Assembly: GCA_023255165.1 (NCBI GenBank) | Contig: JALRJD010000090.1 | Span: 1-11,456 of the forward strand | Direction: 5' to 3' | DNA length: 11,456 nucleotides | Origin: Porticoccaceae bacterium | GTDB lineage: Bacteria > Pseudomonadota > Gammaproteobacteria > Pseudomonadales > Porticoccaceae | Shown here: one piece after another, positions 7,109 to 11,456 of the stretch | Numbering within the stretch: position 1 is the stretch's first letter | Layout: each line of letters begins with the position of its first letter | Program-made: the position numbers and the translations under genes | Notes under the pieces: model-generated | What the model was told of the DNA's origin: nothing | The model's input: the letters and a program-made list of their open reading frames with translations, nothing else | Databases searched by the model: none

Positions 7109-8083
7109 ATGAAACGTCCAGCAAAGAAAAAAGTATCCGCAACAAAAGGGAAGGCACAGGTTTCACCGCTTCAAAGTGCAGTCAAGGCTGTTGAATCGGT
7201 TAAAAAGCAAATTGCCGCTCAGGAAAAAAAATATGCTGCCATTGTGAGCCGTGTTGAAAAAGCCAAGGCAAAGGTCGCAGTTAAAGCTACCGCTGCCGCC
7301 AAAAATGGTCTGGCTGCAGCGCGTAAGCAAGCTTCTGCCAGCCGTAAGGAAGCCGCGATGCTGCGCAACAGTTTGCGTTCTGCCAAAGTTGAAATGAAAG
7401 CCGCTCAAGTGAAGCAGAAACTGCTAGCTGCTGAAGCTGCCGCAAAAGCGGCTGTGCTGAAAGCTGAGGCACGACTGCAGGCTGCCCAGGATGCAGATTT
7501 GGCCGCTGCGGTAAAACGATTTGAAAAGCGCTGGTTAAAAGCCCGTGCAAAAGCGACCTCGAAGAAAATGAAGGCTGCGGAAAAGAAAGCAGCGCTTAAA
7601 ATCAAAGCTGCTGAAAAAGCCGTAGTGGCAAAACTTAAAGCCGAGGCCAAGAAAGCAGAAGGCAAAGCCACCAAGAAGAAGGTGGTTAAAAAGAAAGTGG
7701 CTAAAAAGAAAGTTGTAGCGCCAAAAGCGCCTGCTGCAAAAGCAGCTGTTAAGAAAGCACCGGCTAAAAAGAAAGCAGTGGCTAAAAAGAAGGCCGTAGC
7801 GAAAAAACCAGTAGCTAAAAAGGCAGCGGTTAAAAAAGCGCCAGCTAAAAAGAAGGCCGTAGCCAAAAAGAAAGCCGTAGCGAAAAAACCGGCAGCTAAA
7901 AAAGCGGCTGTTAAGAAAGCACCGGCTAAAAAGAAAGCAGTGGCTAAAAAGAAGGCCGCAGCCAAAAAACCAGCAGCTAAAAAGGCAGCGATTAAAAAAG
8001 CGCCGGCCAAAAAGAAAGCCGTAACGAAAAAACCAGCGGCTAAAAAGAAAGCAGTGGTAAAGAAAGCAGCCGCCAAGAAGTAA
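7109..8083 (+). CDS. histone H1-like / AlgP-like lysine- and alanine-rich DNA-binding protein
   Basis: The 324-residue product is dominated by lysine and alanine. Residues 1-20 are basic. Residues about 20-185 have a charged, alanine-rich pattern (Lys, Arg, Glu, Gln, Ala, few Gly or Pro) expected of long helices or coiled coil. Residues about 186-324 are an almost pure Lys/Ala/Val/Pro tail made of 27-residue repeats beginning AAVKKAPAKKKAV. This layout resembles bacterial histone H1-like proteins and Pseudomonas AlgP (AlgR3), whose basic tails bind DNA. A role in nucleoid compaction or transcription is inferred; the target is unknown. GAGGA at 7096-7100, eight bases before the ATG, is a strong ribosome site. 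The gene stands alone between an inverted repeat and a strong terminator. There is no signal peptide. Low-complexity sequence makes orthology hard to claim, so no symbol is given. Confidence 0.8.
   Translation: MKRPAKKKVSATKGKAQVSPLQSAVKAVESVKKQIAAQEKKYAAIVSRVEKAKAKVAVKATAAAKNGLAAARKQASASRKEAAMLRNSLRSAKVEMKAAQVKQKLLAAEAAAKAAVLKAEARLQAAQDADLAAAVKRFEKRWLKARAKATSKKMKAAEKKAALKIKAAEKAVVAKLKAEAKKAEGKATKKKVVKKKVAKKKVVAPKAPAAKAAVKKAPAKKKAVAKKKAVAKKPVAKKAAVKKAPAKKKAVAKKKAVAKKPAAKKAAVKKAPAKKKAVAKKKAAAKKPAAKKAAIKKAPAKKKAVTKKPAAKKKAVVKKAAAKK
7742..8047 (+). repeat. 81-bp in-frame tandem repeats in the H1-like gene
   Basis: Three full 81-bp (27-codon) units, at 7742-7822, 7823-7903 and 7904-7984, and a shortened fourth at 7985-8047 encode the basic tail. 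By hand count, units 1 and 3 differ at 4 of 81 bases, whereas units 1 and 2 differ at 12 and units 2 and 3 at 14. Unit 4 resembles unit 2 (4 differences over the first 39 bases) and lacks 18 bases. All changes keep the frame. Confidence 0.9.
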
Positions 8084-8119
8084 GGCTATTGCAAAACTTC
8101 GGCTCCAGGTTGTTAAGTC

Positions 8120-8156
8120 GGCAAATTGACCGCAAATTGGTCATAGTTAAATTGCC
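8120..8156 (+). other. imperfect hairpin after the H1-like gene
   Basis: GGCAA (8120-8124) can pair with TTGCC (8152-8156), and inside it TGACC (8127-8131) pairs with GGTCA (8139-8143). The word GCAAATTG occurs twice (8121-8128 and 8132-8139), 11 bases apart. The structure lies between the stop codon and the terminator at 8168-8203, so it would be in the 3' untranslated part of the mRNA. Possible RNA-stabilising element; function unknown. Confidence 0.3.
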
Positions 8157-8167
8157 TTGAGACCTGT

Positions 8168-8203
8168 AAAATCCCTCACCATCTGGTGGGGGATTTTTGT
8201 TTT
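8168..8203 (+). terminator. rho-independent terminator of the H1-like gene
   Basis: AAATCCCTCACC (8169-8180) pairs with GGTGGGGGATTT (8185-8196), twelve pairs with one G-U, around the tetraloop ATCT, followed by TTTTTGTTTT. GC-rich stem, short loop and T run are all present. It is the clearest terminator in the window and separates the H1-like gene from tsaB. Confidence 0.9.
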
Positions 8204-8291
8204 CAGGGTCCCTTTTTGACATTTTCAGTCCGGCACGTTCAGGCCGGCATTCCCAAGCCTCTCCCAAGGCAGGTTTTACGGCATTGACACT

Positions 8292-9011
8292 ATGGCTTCC
8301 ATTCTGGCGATTGAGACCTCCACACCGGCATGTTCGGTGGCGCTGAGTGTGGATGGAGCGCGGTTTTCACGCTATTCAGAGGAGCCCCGTTCACACACCA
8401 GACTGATTATGACCATGATCGATGAAGTACTGGCAGAGGCGGGTCTGAAGATCGCGGATTTGGATGCGCTGGCGGTCAGCATTGGGCCAGGCTCCTTTAC
8501 CGGCCTGCGTATTGGCTTTGCCACAGTTCAGGGGCTGGCTTTTGGCGCCGATCTGCCGGTTATTCCGGTTTCCACATTAGAGGTGATGGCGCAAACCTAT
8601 CAACGCAAGCATGCTTCAAATACCGATCTTGCAACCCTAAAGCAGTCAGCTGTGGTGATGGCGGTTCTTGATGCGCGTATGGGTGAATTTAATTGTGGTG
8701 CCTACCAGCTCAACAGCAGTGGTCAGTTTGAGGCTGTGACCAACGATCAACTACTCGGCCAAACTTCGGCGCTGGAAATGATCGACAATATGGCGCCGCA
8801 GGTTATTGTCGGTGATGTCGCCGCACTGCTAGACGATAAAGACAGTCAGCAATTGGCACATCAACAACTCTACCCTGATGCGATTGATCTGCTCGATATA
8901 GCACTGAGCACGCCGACGCGGCACAAGCCGGTTCCAGTAACCGCCGTTGAACTGGTCTATCTTCGTGGCACAGAGGCCTGGAAAAAACACACCAAATTAA
9001 GGGCAGGATAA
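8292..9011 (+). CDS. tsaB: tRNA threonylcarbamoyladenosine biosynthesis protein TsaB
   Basis: TsaB is the inactive paralogue and partner of TsaD. Together with TsaE they move threonylcarbamoyl from TC-AMP (made by TsaC) to A37 of tRNAs reading ANN codons, giving t6A. The 239 residues fit the family (E. coli 231). The ASKHA-fold N-terminus ILAIETSTPACSVAL, the GPGSFTGLRIG loop (65-75), LDARMGE and the closing PVYLRGTEAWKK are typical. The ATG fits homologues, but no good Shine-Dalgarno precedes it (AGG is about 18 bases away), so either initiation is weak or the site is unusual. The strong terminator upstream implies a promoter in 8204-8291; I see TTGACA at 8216-8221 but no matching -10. uppP follows after 3 bases, suggesting coupling. 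Confidence 0.95.
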   Translation: MASILAIETSTPACSVALSVDGARFSRYSEEPRSHTRLIMTMIDEVLAEAGLKIADLDALAVSIGPGSFTGLRIGFATVQGLAFGADLPVIPVSTLEVMAQTYQRKHASNTDLATLKQSAVVMAVLDARMGEFNCGAYQLNSSGQFEAVTNDQLLGQTSALEMIDNMAPQVIVGDVAALLDDKDSQQLAHQQLYPDAIDLLDIALSTPTRHKPVPVTAVELVYLRGTEAWKKHTKLRAG

Positions 9012-9014
9012 ACA

Positions 9015-9821
9015 GTGGATTTAATGCAATCTGTTTGGCTGGCGATTATTCAGGGGCTGTCTGAGTTTCTGCCTATATCCAGTTCTGCTCATCTGATTCT
9101 TCCCTCACAGGTGTTGGGCTGGCCGGACCAGGGGCTGGCCTTTGATGTGGCTGTGCATGTTGGCTCATTGATCGCCGTGATTATCTATTTTCGGCATGAC
9201 ATAGTTACCTTGACCCAGGCCTGGCTGGATAGCCTGTTTGTGCGTCGCCACAGCCGCGAGAGCCACCTTGCCTGGTTTATTATTTTGGCCACGCTGCCCG
9301 CCGGATTTGCCGGCCTGTTGTTGGCCGATTTTATTGAAGCCAATCTGCGCTCAATGGAAGTGATTGCCTTTACGACTATTTTCTTTGGTCTGTTATTGGC
9401 CTGGGCGGATTATCGCGGCAGGGCCGAACGCCAACTGGAACAGATGAACTGGCGCTCGGCGCTGTGGATAGGTATTGCACAGGTGCTGTCGCTGATACCC
9501 GGCACTTCGAGATCAGGGATTACCATTACCGCGGCACTGGCGCTTGGTTTCGATCGCGAAACCGCGGCACGGTTTTCATTTTTGATGGCAATTCCGATTA
9601 TTGTTTTAAGTGGTGGTTACGAAGGGTTGGAATTGCTCGGCTCGGAGTCGGTTGACTGGGCCCTGATCGCAATTGGTACATCACTCTCGGCGATTACCGC
9701 CTATCTGTGCATTGCCCTGTTTCTGAAAGTGATTCAACGCATTGGCATGATGCCCTTTGTAATCTACAGGTTGCTTTTGGGTGGTGTGCTGATTCTGATC
9801 ATTTCCGGTCAGTCGGCCTAG
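9015..9821 (+). CDS. uppP: undecaprenyl-diphosphate phosphatase UppP (BacA)
   Basis: This integral membrane phosphatase converts undecaprenyl pyrophosphate to the monophosphate, recycling the lipid carrier of peptidoglycan and other envelope polymers; high levels give bacitracin resistance. The 268-residue protein is close to the family length (E. coli 273) and consists mostly of hydrophobic helices. Both catalytic regions are present: QGLSEFLPISSSAH (13-26, with Glu17 and His26) and PGTSRSG (162-168, with Arg166). The GTG start has AGGA at 9005-9008, six bases upstream and inside the end of tsaB; the next in-frame ATG, three codons on, would be too far from it. It is 3 bases after tsaB and 23 before the dehydrogenase gene, so probably all are co-transcribed. 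Confidence 0.95.
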   Translation: MDLMQSVWLAIIQGLSEFLPISSSAHLILPSQVLGWPDQGLAFDVAVHVGSLIAVIIYFRHDIVTLTQAWLDSLFVRRHSRESHLAWFIILATLPAGFAGLLLADFIEANLRSMEVIAFTTIFFGLLLAWADYRGRAERQLEQMNWRSALWIGIAQVLSLIPGTSRSGITITAALALGFDRETAARFSFLMAIPIIVLSGGYEGLELLGSESVDWALIAIGTSLSAITAYLCIALFLKVIQRIGMMPFVIYRLLLGGVLILIISGQSA

Positions 9822-9844
9822 GGTTTTAAAGAGAGCAAAAACAG

Positions 9845-10723
9845 ATGAAAAAACATGTCGCATTTTTGGGTCTCGGGGTGATGGGTTACCCCATGGCGGG
9901 CTGGTTGAGCCGGGGAGATTATTCAGTGGTTGTCTACAACCGCACCGGTTCCGTAAGCCAGCGCTGGCTTACCGAGTATCAGGGTCAAACCGCTGCGACA
10001 GCAGCAGAGGCTGTTGCCGATGCGGAAATTGTGTTCACCTGCCTTGGCAATGATGACGATGTGCGCGCGGTGGTCGCAGGGAAAAATGGTGTATTGGCGG
10101 CAATGCGGCCCGGTGCAATTCTGGTTGATCACACCACAACCTCCGCGGGGCTGGCGCGCGAACTGGCCGGGCTGTCCGAGGCGAGGTCTGTCGGTTTTGT
10201 CGATGCGCCGGTCTCCGGTGGTCAGCAGGGCGCCGAGAACGGCCAGTTAACCGTGATGTGTGGCGGCGGTCAGCAGCACTTTGATGCGGTCAAGGTGGTG
10301 ATTGAACGCTATGCAAAATCCATTCAGTTGATGGGCGATGTCGGCAGTGGCCAACTGTGTAAAATGGTCAACCAGATCTGCATCGCCGGTCTTGTGCAGG
10401 GGCTTGCCGAAGGACTCAATTTTGCCAAGCGCGCGGGTCTGGATGCGCAGCAAGTGGTTGAAGTGATTTCAAAGGGCGCGGCGCAGTCGTGGCAGATGGA
10501 AAACCGCTACAAGACCATGCTCGCCAATGAGTACAATCATGGCTTTGCCGTGCAGTGGATGCGCAAGGATCTGGCCTTTGCCCTGGAAGAGGGTCGCGCA
10601 AATGGCAGTGAGTTGCCGGTGACCGAGCTGGTCGACCAGTTTTACCAACAGGTGCAGGAGATGGGAGGCAACCGTTGGGATACCTCAAGCTTGCTGGCCA
10701 GGCTGGAAAAGAGTGATAACTGA
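9845..10723 (+). CDS. NAD(P)-dependent beta-hydroxyacid dehydrogenase, substrate unknown
   Basis: This 292-residue protein belongs to the 3-hydroxyisobutyrate dehydrogenase / tartronate semialdehyde reductase (GarR) / glyoxylate reductase family, related to 6-phosphogluconate dehydrogenase. The N-terminal Rossmann fold begins with GLGVMG (9-14). The substrate-binding signature is DAPVSGG (120-126), the catalytic lysine is Lys173 in GSGQLCKMVNQ, and a conserved KDL occurs at 241-243. Such enzymes reversibly oxidise short 3-hydroxy acids or reduce semialdehydes. Nothing nearby (no tartronate, valine or glyoxylate genes) points to the substrate, so I give no symbol. The ATG has AGAG about ten bases upstream. 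It likely shares the tsaB-uppP transcript, being 23 bases after uppP. Confidence 0.9.
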   Translation: MKKHVAFLGLGVMGYPMAGWLSRGDYSVVVYNRTGSVSQRWLTEYQGQTAATAAEAVADAEIVFTCLGNDDDVRAVVAGKNGVLAAMRPGAILVDHTTTSAGLARELAGLSEARSVGFVDAPVSGGQQGAENGQLTVMCGGGQQHFDAVKVVIERYAKSIQLMGDVGSGQLCKMVNQICIAGLVQGLAEGLNFAKRAGLDAQQVVEVISKGAAQSWQMENRYKTMLANEYNHGFAVQWMRKDLAFALEEGRANGSELPVTELVDQFYQQVQEMGGNRWDTSSLLARLEKSDN

Positions 10724-10730
10724 TTGCAAT

Positions 10731-10754
10731 GCCTGTTGCCAAAGGCACACAGGT
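10731..10754 (+). other. stable hairpin between the dehydrogenase gene and apeB
   Basis: CCTGTTGCC (10732-10740) pairs with GGCA (10744-10747) and ACAGG (10749-10753), with the loop AAA and one bulged C at 10748. It begins 8 bases after the dehydrogenase stop. The following bases are A-rich (TAAATAAAAAA), with no T run, so it is not a normal terminator on the + strand. It may be an mRNA-processing or partial termination structure. Confidence 0.35.
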
Positions 10755-10782
10755 AAATAAAAAATATTTGGGATTATAAAAA

Positions 10783-11456
10783 ATGAATATGGCTGATAAT
10801 CAAGTCGACCTGTTTAACCAGCAACTGGCAGAGTTTATCGATGGGTCGCCAACGCCTTTTCACGCCGTGGCCAATATCGCCGGCTTGCTGCGTGAGGCCG
10901 GTTTTCATCCGCTCAGTGAAGCGGATGATTGGACGCTGGAAAAGGGCGAAAGATATTTTGTCACCCGCAATGGCTCTTCGATTATTGCTTTTGTCGCCGG
11001 TACGGAAAATATGCTTGAGACTGGCATACGTTTGACCGGAGCTCACACCGATAGCCCCTGCCTGATGGTTAAACCACAACCGGAGATGCTCAGCAAAAAC
11101 TATTTTCAGCTCGGTGTTGAGGTCTATGGCGGAGCCCTGCTAAACCCTTGGTTTGATCGCGATCTGTCACTGGCCGGACGTCTGGTTTATAGCGACGCCA
11201 GCGGTCAGTTAAAACAAAAGCTGGTCAACTTCGACGAAGCCATCGCCATCATCCCCAGCCTGGCAATTCACCTCGATCGCGAGGCCAATAAAGATCGCTC
11301 GATCAATGCCCAGACCGATATACCCCCAATCCTGATGCAGGCCGACAATAAAGCGAATTTTCGTGAGCTGTTGGCCGCACGCTTTTTAGCTGGGGGCGAG
11401 CAGGTGATGGATTATGAACTCTGTTTCTATGATGTTCAGGGCGCGGCTACTATCGG
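10783..11456 (+). CDS. apeB: M18 family aminopeptidase ApeB, 3'-truncated by the window edge
   Basis: ApeB is a cytoplasmic dinuclear-metal aminopeptidase of family M18 (related to aspartyl aminopeptidase) that trims N-terminal residues from peptides. About 224 codons are visible; family members are around 430 residues. The translation starts MNMADNQVDLFNQQ and goes on with FIDGSPTPFHA, a zinc-site motif GAHTDSPCL (first His and Asp metal ligands), QLGVEVYGGALLNPWFDRDL, and an INAQ...PPI segment, all matching Pseudomonas ApeB as remembered. The second metal ligands and the C-terminal half lie beyond the edge. The ATG has GGGA at 10770-10773, nine bases upstream. It is 59 bases after the dehydrogenase gene and may be co-transcribed or have its own promoter, which I could not identify. 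Confidence 0.95.
   Translation, partial: MNMADNQVDLFNQQLAEFIDGSPTPFHAVANIAGLLREAGFHPLSEADDWTLEKGERYFVTRNGSSIIAFVAGTENMLETGIRLTGAHTDSPCLMVKPQPEMLSKNYFQLGVEVYGGALLNPWFDRDLSLAGRLVYSDASGQLKQKLVNFDEAIAIIPSLAIHLDREANKDRSINAQTDIPPILMQADNKANFRELLAARFLAGGEQVMDYELCFYDVQGAATI

Noticed and set aside
7405..8076. Long minus-strand ORF of 223 codons that reads as a Phe/Ala/Leu-rich membrane-like protein
   Set aside because: It is the antisense of the Lys/Ala repeats: AAA and AAG read backwards give Phe and Leu, and repeats avoid stops. No ribosome site, and the + strand protein has a strong one.
8284..8289. TTGACA just before the tsaB start, looking like a -35 box
   Set aside because: A promoter here would start transcription inside tsaB, and there is no -10 sequence at the right distance.
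1..11456. Search for tRNA, rRNA, CRISPR arrays, insertion sequences, prophage or defence genes
   Set aside because: The spacers are all under 220 bases and contain none of these; the only sizeable repeats are the in-frame units of the H1-like gene.

Overview
The window is an ordinary, densely packed housekeeping stretch of a gammaproteobacterial chromosome. Every recognisable gene lies on the + strand. Protein similarity (Era, RecO, CysM, a RelA with a dead hydrolase domain, two-domain MazG, zinc-free Adk, ApeB) and local gene orders (era-recO-acpS; cysM-relA-mazG; adk near tsaB) recall Pseudomonas and its marine relatives such as Cellvibrionales. That placement is inference from remembered homologues; no 16S or species marker is present. 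Coding DNA looks moderately GC-rich and the spacers AT-rich.

Layout. (1) 2-1875: the 3' part of era, then recO and acpS, a compact operon-like run; pdxJ, which separates recO and acpS in E. coli, is absent. (2) 2014-6063: cysM, relA and mazG, tightly spaced; neither rlmD nor a mazEF toxin-antitoxin pair is present. (3) 6242-6892: adk, with its own leader and a strong ribosome binding site, followed by a weak hairpin and then a long near-perfect inverted repeat. (4) 7109-8083: a lysine/alanine-rich, histone H1-like (AlgP-like) protein whose tail is built from 81-bp repeats. It sits alone between the inverted repeat and a clear rho-independent terminator. (5) 8292-11456: tsaB, uppP, a beta-hydroxyacid dehydrogenase of unknown substrate, and the 5' half of the M18 aminopeptidase gene apeB, which runs off the window.

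Roles. The genes cover ribosome assembly (Era), recombinational repair (RecO), carrier-protein activation (AcpS), cysteine synthesis (CysM), the stringent response and nucleotide clean-up (RelA, MazG), adenylate balance (Adk), nucleoid or DNA compaction (H1-like protein), tRNA t6A modification (TsaB), recycling of the cell-wall lipid carrier (UppP) and peptide turnover (ApeB). I see no tRNA, rRNA, CRISPR, insertion sequence, prophage or defence genes, and no convincing new multi-gene system. The points most worth a second look are the repeat history of the H1-like gene, the inverted repeat upstream of it, and the missing pdxJ and rlmD.
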